Shown here: positions 1-5,519 of the stretch, in pieces
Position numbering within the stretch: the stretch's first letter is position 1
Layout of the letters: each line of letters opens with the position of its first letter
Assembly: GCA_910579155.1 (NCBI GenBank)
Contig: CAJTTS010000085.1
Location: forward strand, 1 to 13,320
Origin: an uncultured Oscillospiraceae bacterium
GTDB taxonomy: Bacteria > Bacillota_A > Clostridia > Oscillospirales > Oscillospiraceae
Length of the DNA stretch: 13,320 nucleotides
Direction of reading: 5' to 3'
Notes under the pieces: model-generated
Seen by the model: the letters and a program-made list of their open reading frames with translations, nothing else
Databases searched by the model: none
Told to the model about the DNA's origin: nothing
Made by a program: the position numbers and the translations under genes

Positions 1-38
1 TTTTTCTGTATCATGCTCCTATTATAGCACTTTCTTTC

Positions 39-185
39 CTATTGGTACAGCTTCTCATTTTCTTCTTCCTTGCATTCTGGGAACATCGTTGTGAAGTCCG
101 CCGAGTAGTAGCCTGACGCATTGAAGCGGATCTTCATCTCCGTGCCGTTTTGGAGAGACAGTGTGGCGTAAGTGTCGGACCTTTT
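39..185 (-). pseudogene. Start-less 3' remnant of an unidentified ORF
   Basis: An open minus-strand frame runs from just after an in-frame TAA (186-188) to a TAG at 39-41 and encodes 48 residues. It begins KRSDTYATLSLQNGTE and continues with MKIRFNASGYYSADF, ending in an acidic stretch and KLYQ. The only ATG (135-137) directly abuts a GGAG with no spacing, so it is a poor start. The mixed, globular-looking composition (aromatic and charged residues) suggests the C-terminal tail of a larger protein cut off next to the MFS stop codon, rather than a functional small gene. I do not recognise the family. The alternative is a genuine 32-residue ORF from 137. What is seen is the open frame and the missing start; that it is a truncation is inferred. 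Confidence 0.4.
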
Positions 186-196
186 TTAATTGCGTT

Positions 197-1441
197 TTAT
201 TTTACAGCGGATTCCATTTCAAGAACCGCAAAAACCTTTTTGGAGTACAGCGAAACCGCCATAGCCAAAATTGCCGCTCCTATCATTACCCAATACGGCT
301 TGTCAGAAAAAACGTCAAACAAAATTCCATAAACCGCCTGCCCCACAGGCTGGGAGCAGCTTGACACGGCGATGGTCACAGCCATTATTTTTCCGAGAAG
401 GTTAGTCGGGGTTTGCTGCTGTACCGCTGTCATCATGGACACGTTGAACATTGTGGACGCGCACATTGCGCCGAAGCTTATGACGGTTATTACGAAATAT
501 CCGACGTTTTTCGGTGCTGCTTCAAAAAGTGAAATTCCCATAAAGGCCGCCGCCAGCGAGCATATGATCAAAAAAACATATCCGTTCCTAAGACGGAGCT
601 TTTCCGCCGCAGCGCCTGCGATAATTCCTCCCGCAAGTCCGCCCAGACCCATTGCGCCCTGTGTTATCCCGAGGGCGGTATCGGACATTCCCAAAATCTG
701 CACCACAATTATAGGAATACCCACGATCATCATTGCCGACAAAATAAGATTGATCAGCGCAACTATCCCCAGTACCGAAAGAAAGATCGGCTTTTGGTTT
801 TTAATAAATTTAAAGCTGTCGGACAGATCAGAACCCACCGCACCCAAAATGCTTTTGCCGTCGATATTTTTTTCAAAGGGGATATATATGAAAATTTCCA
901 TAACTGCCGAAAAAACAAAGCAGCCGGCGCTTATAAACAGAATGGGCATAATCCCGAACGCGCCGAACAGAACGCCGCCTGTGATCGGTCCCAGCAGACC
1001 CGCAAGGGTGCTTACCATATTTATCACCGCGTTGCCCTGCATAAGAAATTGCTTTTCCACAATAAGCGGTATGCTTGCCTGAACGGCGGGCTGATAAATT
1101 CCAAAAATGCCGTACAGTATCATCAGCACAGCTATCATCAGGGGGACAAGCGAAACTTTTCCCAGCGCAAAGCTGAATATCAAAATAACCGCCGCTGTTG
1201 TAAAATCAAGTGTCACCATTATATTCCGTTTGTTTTTTCTGTCGGCAATAACTCCCCCAAAGAGGGAAAAAATCACCATTGGAATAAATGCACAGGCTGT
1301 TACCACTCCGAAAAGAGACGAGGAATCCGTTTCGCGAAGCAGGTAAAGCGGTAAAGCAAACCGTAGTATAGCGTTGCCGAAAAGCGAGATGATCTGACCG
1401 ATAACAACCATTGTAAAGTCGCGTTTAAAAAGTTTGCTCAT
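197..1441 (-). CDS. MFS efflux-type transporter (DHA3/macrolide-efflux-like)
   Basis: Predicted 12-helix major facilitator of 414 aa, most likely exporting a drug or other small toxic compound across the cytoplasmic membrane by proton antiport. The N-terminus MSKLFKRDF leads straight into TM1. The MFS motif A loop between TM2 and TM3 is visible as GGVIADRKNKR (about residues 62-72). A second cluster of glycine-rich helices (GAMGLGGLAGGIIAG) begins the C-terminal half, and the protein ends in a short cytoplasmic tail, ESAVK. The start at 1439-1441 is chosen because GGAGG lies 7 nt upstream. A longer in-frame ATG at 1492 would add 17 residues that read through this ribosome site. It lies downstream of the TetR-type repressor on the same strand, the usual arrangement for a repressor-controlled efflux pump. 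The gene is AT-rich, unlike the right-hand two thirds of the window. The substrate cannot be read from sequence; DHA3-like assignment is by overall resemblance. Confidence 0.85.
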   Translation of the reverse strand: MSKLFKRDFTMVVIGQIISLFGNAILRFALPLYLLRETDSSSLFGVVTACAFIPMVIFSLFGGVIADRKNKRNIMVTLDFTTAAVILIFSFALGKVSLVPLMIAVLMILYGIFGIYQPAVQASIPLIVEKQFLMQGNAVINMVSTLAGLLGPITGGVLFGAFGIMPILFISAGCFVFSAVMEIFIYIPFEKNIDGKSILGAVGSDLSDSFKFIKNQKPIFLSVLGIVALINLILSAMMIVGIPIIVVQILGMSDTALGITQGAMGLGGLAGGIIAGAAAEKLRLRNGYVFLIICSLAAAFMGISLFEAAPKNVGYFVITVISFGAMCASTMFNVSMMTAVQQQTPTNLLGKIMAVTIAVSSCSQPVGQAVYGILFDVFSDKPYWVMIGAAILAMAVSLYSKKVFAVLEMESAVK

Positions 1442-1445
1442 ATTT

Positions 1446-1453
1446 GCACCTCC
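1446..1453 (-). promoter_or_regulatory. Ribosome-binding site deciding the MFS start
   Basis: GGAGG (1449-1453) is followed by TGCAAAT and then ATG. The same string GGAGGTGCAAA precedes the TetR start. This favours the 1441 start over the upstream in-frame ATG at 1492. Confidence 0.7.
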
Positions 1454-1493
1454 GATTTTCGCATTGCCAATCAGCTCTTCATTTTTGCTCATT

Positions 1494-1538
1494 CTAATTT
1501 CGTGCGTCCTTACTGAAAAATATTAGGGTTTTTTTCAT
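1494..1538 (-). CDS. Possible 14-codon leader ORF between repressor and pump
   Basis: ATG at 1536-1538 overlaps the TGA of the repressor gene (ATGA). The ORF encodes MKKTLIFFSKDARN and stops at TAG 1494-1496, two bases before the upstream in-frame ATG of the MFS gene. Purine-rich AAGGAAGGAAG in the end of the repressor gene could serve as its ribosome site. It could couple translation from repressor to pump, or be a leader peptide. No convincing attenuator hairpin was seen in the spacer, so this may be chance. Confidence 0.2.
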   Translation of the reverse strand: MKKTLIFFSKDARN

Positions 1539-2110
1539 AATAAGCTTCCTTCTTTTAGCAGATACATTGCGCCAAAATAGGCATTGGACAATATCTTTAT
1601 ACAGTATGCTTCATCATAAACCATTGCATTATCAGCAAGCAGACTGGCTATTCCATGTGTTACTAAATAAATTTGAAAAAATATGTCATATGCCTGTCGA
1701 TTGTCTACTTTTGCCTGTTTCTTTAAAATAGAAATTAAAGAATCAAAGTTTTCCGCTGTAAGCCATTCAGAAAGGGAAATGCCTGTATTATAGTTTGAAT
1801 GAAATAAAAAGCGAAAAAGATTTTTTTCTTCTATGGCAAGTTGAATATGTCTCATACCCACTTCTAACATAGGGCGTCCGTATTTGCCGCTTAAATTTGT
1901 TACATAGTCAATATGAAATTTGCTTGCTTTTTTATGTGCTGCAATTCGGACATCTTCAATCGTTTTAAAATGATATAAAACGGGCTGTGTGGAACAGCCG
2001 AGTTTTTGCGAAACTGTCCGGGCGGTTATGTTTTCGACTCCCATTTCTTTTGCAATTTCAAAGGCTGCGTCTATAATCATTTCTTTTGTGACTTTTGCGA
2101 TTGCCGGCAT
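1535..2110 (-). CDS. TetR/AcrR-family transcriptional repressor
   Basis: Cytoplasmic one-component regulator of 191 aa, a normal length for the family. The N-terminal TetR DNA-binding domain spans about residues 7-55. It contains a first helix (EMIIDAAFEIAKEMG), the helix-turn-helix ITARTVSQKLGCSTQPVLYHF and the characteristic F/YHF-K after the recognition helix. The remainder is an all-helical ligand-binding and dimerisation domain of no recognised subfamily. Start MPAIAKV is chosen because GGAGG lies 7 nt upstream; the ATG at 2137 would run through that site. The MFS gene begins 93 bp downstream on the same strand. The repressor very probably controls both genes from the promoter at 2168-2196, with release by a drug-like ligand (family knowledge plus inference). 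AT-rich, like the MFS gene. Confidence 0.9.
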   Translation of the reverse strand: MPAIAKVTKEMIIDAAFEIAKEMGVENITARTVSQKLGCSTQPVLYHFKTIEDVRIAAHKKASKFHIDYVTNLSGKYGRPMLEVGMRHIQLAIEEKNLFRFLFHSNYNTGISLSEWLTAENFDSLISILKKQAKVDNRQAYDIFFQIYLVTHGIASLLADNAMVYDEAYCIKILSNAYFGAMYLLKEGSLL

Positions 2111-2114
2111 TTTT

Positions 2115-2122
2115 GCACCTCC
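2115..2122 (-). promoter_or_regulatory. Ribosome-binding site deciding the TetR start
   Basis: GGAGG (2118-2122), then TGCAAAA, then ATG. It is nearly identical to the site in front of the MFS gene and excludes the upstream ATG at 2135-2137. Confidence 0.7.
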
Positions 2123-2176
2123 ATTTATAATTTGCATGATACATAACTGAGATTATATATAGCGTAAATTATAAAT
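2123..2176. repeat. 11-bp inverted repeat, candidate repressor operator
   Basis: ATTTATAATTT at 2123-2133 is repeated inverted and perfectly as AAATTATAAAT at 2166-2176, separated by 32 bp. The right arm covers the -10 box, and the left arm lies in the 5' leader beside the ribosome site. This position fits autoregulation by the adjacent TetR-type protein. The arms are AT-only and the spacing is longer than a typical compact TetR operator, so the role is inferred. Confidence 0.4.
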
Positions 2177-2196
2177 CGTGGCAATCAATATGTCAA
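2168..2196 (-). promoter_or_regulatory. Consensus sigma-70-type promoter for tetR-MFS
   Basis: On the minus strand TTGACA (2191-2196) and TATAAT (2168-2173) are both perfect consensus and separated by exactly 17 bp. Transcription should begin near 2161, about 50 nt before the TetR start. Such a strong promoter is normally held down by a repressor, consistent with the gene it drives. Confidence 0.85.
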
Positions 2197-2373
2197 TCCC
2201 TCTTATCTAATTTCGCAAGAGGTCTAATATCGGAATTGTGTTCAAAAAGAGAGCCGCTGTCAAGCGGTTTTTTATAAGTATGCTTGAATTAGATGCTGCA
2301 TAGAGAACAGGATACCAATATTATGCAAGCTGCGTCTAAAAATCGGGGGGCCATTTTTTCACCAAGTGCCTTA
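2197..2373. other. Gene-free spacer at the composition boundary
   Basis: This is the main part of the 339-bp gap between the divergently transcribed TetR and recombinase genes. It contains a stranded hairpin-T tract (2254-2273) and otherwise no ORF with a ribosome site, no tRNA and no long repeat that I can see. The change from AT-rich to GC-rich sequence happens in or just after this stretch. Confidence 0.5.
2254..2273 (+). terminator. Terminator-like hairpin with T tract, no gene in front
   Basis: CCGCT-gtca-AGCGG (stem 2254-2258 with 2263-2267) is followed by six T on the plus strand. No plus-strand gene precedes it in this window, so it may be the leftover end of a lost gene. On the minus strand it is followed by a less regular CTCTCTTTTT, so it could also stop transcription leftward. 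Confidence 0.5.
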
Positions 2374-2402
2374 TCCTTGTTTTATTTTGGGGAAAACAGG
2401 GA
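2374..2402. repeat. 29-bp imperfect dyad upstream of the recombinase
   Basis: TCCTTGTTTT and AAAACAGGGA (2393-2402) form 10-bp arms matching at 9 positions around a 9-bp spacer. The dyad overlaps the putative -35 element. It could be a recombinase binding site or operator, but this is inferred from position and symmetry only. Confidence 0.3.
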
Positions 2403-2415
2403 TTTCATGTAGAAT
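2387..2415 (+). promoter_or_regulatory. Putative recombinase promoter
   Basis: TTGGGG (2387-2392), a 17-bp spacer and TAGAAT (2410-2415) give a moderate match to consensus on the plus strand, about 35 bp before the ATG. The -35 is weak. Confidence 0.35.
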
Positions 2416-2417
2416 AT

Positions 2418-2446
2418 GGTGGCTAACATTATAAAAGGAGGCCACC
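2418..2446. repeat. GGTGGC/GCCACC dyad around the recombinase ribosome site
   Basis: GGTGGC (2418-2423) and GCCACC (2441-2446) are a perfect 6-bp inverted repeat enclosing most of the AAAGGAGG ribosome site (GGAGG at 2437-2441). In RNA this could hide the site. If transcription starts from the putative promoter, the left arm lies at the very 5' end, so a DNA-level role is equally possible. Confidence 0.3.
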
Positions 2447-2449
2447 CTT

Positions 2450-3070
2450 ATGGAAGGAACGACTTACGGCTATGTGCGGGTGTCTACCCAGGAGCAGAAC
2501 GAAGCGCGCCAGCTCAACGCTATGCGGGAGTTTGGGGTGACGGAAGAGCACATTATCGTAGAAAAGCTGTCAGGGAAAAATTTTGACCGCCCCCGCTACC
2601 AACGCCTGGTGCACGGGATTGGGGCGGCGGATGTGCTGGTAGTCAAAAGTATCGACCGGCTGGGGCGCAATTACGAGGAAATTTTGGAGCAGTGGGCCTT
2701 TATTACCAAGAAGCGCAGGGCCTCCATCGTGGTGCTGGATATGCCCCTGCTGGATACGAGACGGGGACGGGACCTGACCGGGACGCTGATCGCCGACATC
2801 GTACTCCAACTGCTCAGCTATGTGGCACAGACGGAGCGGGAGAACATCCGCCGACGGCAGGCGGAGGGCATCGCTGCGGCAAAGGAAAAGGGTGTGCGTT
2901 TTGGCCCGCCGCCCCGGGCATTACCGGGTAATTTCGATACGATGCGGCAGGCATGGCGGGACGGTCAGATTACATTGCGTGTGGCCGCAGATCGGTGTGG
3001 CATTCCAAAGTCTACCTTTCGAGATGCCGTGATCCGTGCGGAAACAGCCTTGGGCTGTGTGGGTCCATAA
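2450..3070 (+). CDS. Serine recombinase, resolvase/invertase family
   Basis: A 206-aa site-specific DNA recombinase, a typical size for small serine recombinases that resolve cointegrates or invert DNA. The catalytic domain (about residues 5-140) starts YGYVRVSTQEQN with the nucleophile Ser12 and the usual Arg10. It continues with VVKSIDRLGRN (Asp69, Arg70, Arg73) and the long E-helix TERENIRRRQAEGIAAAKEKG. The C-terminal part (about 160-200) is a helix-turn-helix domain (TLRVAADRCGIPKSTFRDAV). All key residues are present, so it is probably active. The start follows AAAGGAGG at 9 nt. It is the only plus-strand gene in the window and stands exactly where composition changes. It has no long C-terminal domain, so it is not a large serine integrase. 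It has no N-terminal MerR-like domain, so it is not an IS607 transposase. Confidence 0.93.
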   Translation: MEGTTYGYVRVSTQEQNEARQLNAMREFGVTEEHIIVEKLSGKNFDRPRYQRLVHGIGAADVLVVKSIDRLGRNYEEILEQWAFITKKRRASIVVLDMPLLDTRRGRDLTGTLIADIVLQLLSYVAQTERENIRRRQAEGIAAAKEKGVRFGPPPRALPGNFDTMRQAWRDGQITLRVAADRCGIPKSTFRDAVIRAETALGCVGP

Positions 3071-3119
3071 AACGCATTGGACAGAATAGGGTACAATCCC
3101 GTCCGGCCTTTATGACATG

Positions 3120-3156
3120 AAAAAATACCGCCCCACCCATTTGGGTGGGGCGGTAT
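3120..3156 (-). terminator. Intrinsic terminator ending the catabolic run
   Basis: A perfect 15-bp stem (3125-3139 with 3142-3156), rich in G and C, is followed on the minus strand by six T (3120-3125). It lies 55 bp after the stop of the last esterase gene. The recombinase gene converges from the other side; on that strand no T tract follows, although so strong a hairpin may still hinder read-through. Confidence 0.9.
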
Positions 3157-3211
3157 GCATTCGGCGTCATCCATGTCCCCCATGGACAGAGGCCACAATG
3201 ACGGGAATCCC

Positions 3212-4207
3212 TTACAATTGGGCCTTGAAGAAAGCGCCGCTGTGCTCCAAACACTCCACCGCCTCGGGCATCATGCGGCCGTAGTGCATGAAGGCGTGGA
3301 GTGCGCCGGGAACGATGTCCACCTGGGTGGGGACATCGTAATACTTCATCATCTGCTCCAGTGTCTTGGTGTCGTCCAGCAGGGGGTCCAAGCTGCCGCA
3401 GCACATATAGATGGGGGGCACGCCGGTGGACAGGTCGTTGAGGAAGGCGGCGAAGTAAGGGTTCTCCATATCCTCTGCGTTGACATAGTAGCTCATGTAG
3501 GCGGCCAAGTCAGACCTCCGCATTCCGTCCAGCAGGGTGCCGTACAGCCGGGCGGAAGAGGAGTCCTGGAGCCAGAAGGCGCCGTAATACAGCAGCAGGG
3601 CCTTGACAAACTCATTGCCGCCGGGGGTGTCCCGGAGGTACAGGTTCACGCCAAGGGCCAGATTGGCTCCGCCGGAGTCACCGGCCAAGGCCATCTTGTC
3701 GGTGAGGATGCCGTACTCCGCGCCGTGCTCCTGGAAGAAACGCACCACCGCGGCGGACTCGTACAGGGGGATGGGGAACTTTGCCTCGGGGGCCAGGTGA
3801 TAATCCACACCGATGACACAGCAGCCGCTGGAGGCCATGACGGAACGCATCATGCGGTCATGGGTATCGTTGCTGCCCACGGTGAAGCCGCCGCCGTGGA
3901 TGAACACCACCGCGTAATGCTCCGGCTTGTCGTCGGGATAGTAGACCCGGGCGGGCACGTCCCCCATGGGCCCGGGGACCATAACTTCCACTGTCTTGAC
4001 CGCCTCGGGGCCGCCCTCGTTCCAGAAACGGCGCTCCTCCACATACTTCACCCGCAGCTCGTCCCAGGAGCAGTCGGTATCGAAGGCGTCGGCGGAGTGT
4101 TCGGCCTGATAGTCGATGACCTTCTTCATGCTCTCGCAGAGCATGGGATAGGGGTCGGGCTTGTTGATCTCATAATCGGGTTTGCGGTCGGGCATATAAA
4201 ATTCCAT
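3212..4207 (-). CDS. HSL-family (family IV) alpha/beta-hydrolase esterase, distal copy
   Basis: A 331-aa cytoplasmic carboxylesterase, about the usual length for bacterial hormone-sensitive-lipase-type enzymes, which hydrolyse short acyl or aryl esters. An N-terminal cap region (about 1-95) is followed by the oxyanion motif HGGGF (104-108), the strand VDYHLAPEAKFP, the nucleophile motif GDSGG (Ser178), Asp274 in SLDPLLDD and His304 in GALHAFMHYG, giving a complete triad. There is no signal peptide or membrane segment. The start is supported by AAGGAGG 9 nt upstream. It is the last gene of the run, 49 bp after the amidohydrolase, and is followed by the terminator. It is a close paralogue of the esterase at 6726-7730: the first 240 or so residues align without a gap and there is one single-residue insertion after that. 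The substrate is unknown. Confidence 0.92.
   Translation of the reverse strand: MEFYMPDRKPDYEINKPDPYPMLCESMKKVIDYQAEHSADAFDTDCSWDELRVKYVEERRFWNEGGPEAVKTVEVMVPGPMGDVPARVYYPDDKPEHYAVVFIHGGGFTVGSNDTHDRMMRSVMASSGCCVIGVDYHLAPEAKFPIPLYESAAVVRFFQEHGAEYGILTDKMALAGDSGGANLALGVNLYLRDTPGGNEFVKALLLYYGAFWLQDSSSARLYGTLLDGMRRSDLAAYMSYYVNAEDMENPYFAAFLNDLSTGVPPIYMCCGSLDPLLDDTKTLEQMMKYYDVPTQVDIVPGALHAFMHYGRMMPEAVECLEHSGAFFKAQL
3885..3913. repeat. 29-bp exact direct repeat, copy 1
   Basis: This stretch inside the distal esterase gene encodes the region around the HGGG motif. It is identical base for base to 7408-7436 in the proximal esterase gene. It reflects paralogy of the two genes and could serve as a recombination substrate. 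Confidence 0.85.
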
Positions 4208-4256
4208 GATACGTAACCTCCTTAAAATATGGGGCGCAGGTTCTGCCGGGCCTGAT

Positions 4257-5510
4257 TTAGAGTTGCTTTTTCATCTGTTCCAGCACGCCGGCGGCCGGTT
4301 TTCTGGGCGGCGGCGTGAAGCCGTCTCCCAGAAAGTCCAGCGCGTAGGAGACAGTGGCCGCCGTCCCCAGGCTGAGCCCCTGGGGATCCAGGTCGAACTC
4401 CGCGCTGTGGTGGGGCGCGCCGCAGCCCGCCCCATCCTGGATGCCCAGGAAGGCCAGCACGCCGCGATACAGGGTGTTGTAAACCGCCATGCTCTCCGAG
4501 GCCATCCAGGGGCCGGCGGGGGCCACGGCCTCCTGGCCCAGCGTCCGGCTCAGGCTCCACCGGGCCAGGTCTGCGCAGGCCGCGTCGTTGTATACGCCCG
4601 GTATTGGCTCCATGATGTAATTGTAGCGTACCGAGCAGTCGTAAATCTCGGCATCCTTTTCGACGATCCGCTTTGCCGCCGCCAGGAAGGGTTTGCCGCA
4701 GCTCTCCTCGTTGAAAAAACGAGCCAGGCAGGAAAACCGCAGACTGTCCGGAATGACGTTGGACTTATTCCCCCCCTGGAGCAGGCCCACGGCGTAGGTC
4801 AGGCAGTCGTTGGGGTCGGTGTGCCGCATCCGCACGGCGGCCAGGTCGTTGTAGATGCTCACGAAGCAGTCTACCGGGTTGTTGCACAGGTCCGGGCGGG
4901 AGCTGTGGCCTCCCTTTCCGGTGAGCACCACGTCGAATCCCAGCGCTCCGCACATGACATACCCCGGCTGAACGGAGATGGTGCCTGCGGGGGCGTCGGC
5001 ATAGACATGGATGGCGAAGCAGCCGTCCATCCCGTCAAAGCGGTCCTCCAGATATTCCAGCAGGGGGATCACGCCGTAGGAGGTCTCCTCCCCCTGCTCA
5101 AAAACGGCCACGATCTGGCCGGACCACTCCTCCCGGTGGGCGGACAGCACCTGGAGGGCGGACAGCAGCATAGCGGTGTGGGCATCGTGGCCGCAGGCGT
5201 GGGACACACCCTCCACCTCGCTGACCACCCGCTTAGGGCCGGACAGGTTGGAGGCGCTTTCACCCACGGGCAGGGCGTCCACATCGGCCCGCAGGAGCAG
5301 CCGCTTCCCCGGCCCCCGGCCGTCCAGCACGGTGACCAACCCGCCGTGCTCCACCCGGTCCACGGGAAGGCCCAGCGCGGTCAGCCGCCGCTCAATCCAA
5401 GCCAGGGTCTGCTCCTCCTGCCCGGAGAGCTCGGGATGGGCGTGGAGGTAGTCCCGGTCCGCGGCGATCTGGGCCCCCAGGGTCCGGCACTCCGTTCTGA
5501 CGTCAATCAT
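4257..5510 (-). CDS. M20D-family amidohydrolase (aminoacylase/hippuricase-like)
   Basis: A 417-aa metal-dependent hydrolase of peptidase family M20, subfamily D, whose members remove acyl groups from N-acyl amino acids or conjugates. Visible metal-site motifs are HACGHDAHTA (Cys106, His108), EQGEE (catalytic and metal Glu141/Glu142), AIHVYADAPAG (His168) and APHHSAEFDLD (His367/368). The lid/dimerisation domain begins near GFDVVLTGKGGHSSRP. Length and order are normal, and there is no signal peptide, so it acts in the cytoplasm. The ATG stands 9 bases after the stop of the MalY-type gene, which implies translational coupling and joint use of the two enzymes. A plausible role is releasing a free amino acid or cysteine conjugate from its N-acyl form (inferred). 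Known M20D relatives include hippuricase, indole-acetyl-amino-acid hydrolases and skin-bacterial N-acyl-glutamine aminoacylase. Confidence 0.92.
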   Translation of the reverse strand: MIDVRTECRTLGAQIAADRDYLHAHPELSGQEEQTLAWIERRLTALGLPVDRVEHGGLVTVLDGRGPGKRLLLRADVDALPVGESASNLSGPKRVVSEVEGVSHACGHDAHTAMLLSALQVLSAHREEWSGQIVAVFEQGEETSYGVIPLLEYLEDRFDGMDGCFAIHVYADAPAGTISVQPGYVMCGALGFDVVLTGKGGHSSRPDLCNNPVDCFVSIYNDLAAVRMRHTDPNDCLTYAVGLLQGGNKSNVIPDSLRFSCLARFFNEESCGKPFLAAAKRIVEKDAEIYDCSVRYNYIMEPIPGVYNDAACADLARWSLSRTLGQEAVAPAGPWMASESMAVYNTLYRGVLAFLGIQDGAGCGAPHHSAEFDLDPQGLSLGTAATVSYALDFLGDGFTPPPRKPAAGVLEQMKKQL

Positions 5511-5519
5511 AGCCGGCCC

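Noticed and set aside
1..14. An ATG at 12-14 on the minus strand after AGGAG, with TATAAT at 21-26
   Set aside because: The ribosome site is one base from the ATG and only four codons lie in the window. The -10-like hexamer has no good -35, so no gene start can be claimed.
2450..3070. Recombinase as part of an invertible promoter switch
   Set aside because: No pair of long inverted repeats flanking a promoter was found within the window. The available dyads are short and local.
3078..3100. Dyad-like sequence after the recombinase stop (GGAC ... GTCC with inner GGG ... CCC)
   Set aside because: The arms are only 3-4 bp and out of register, which is expected by chance.
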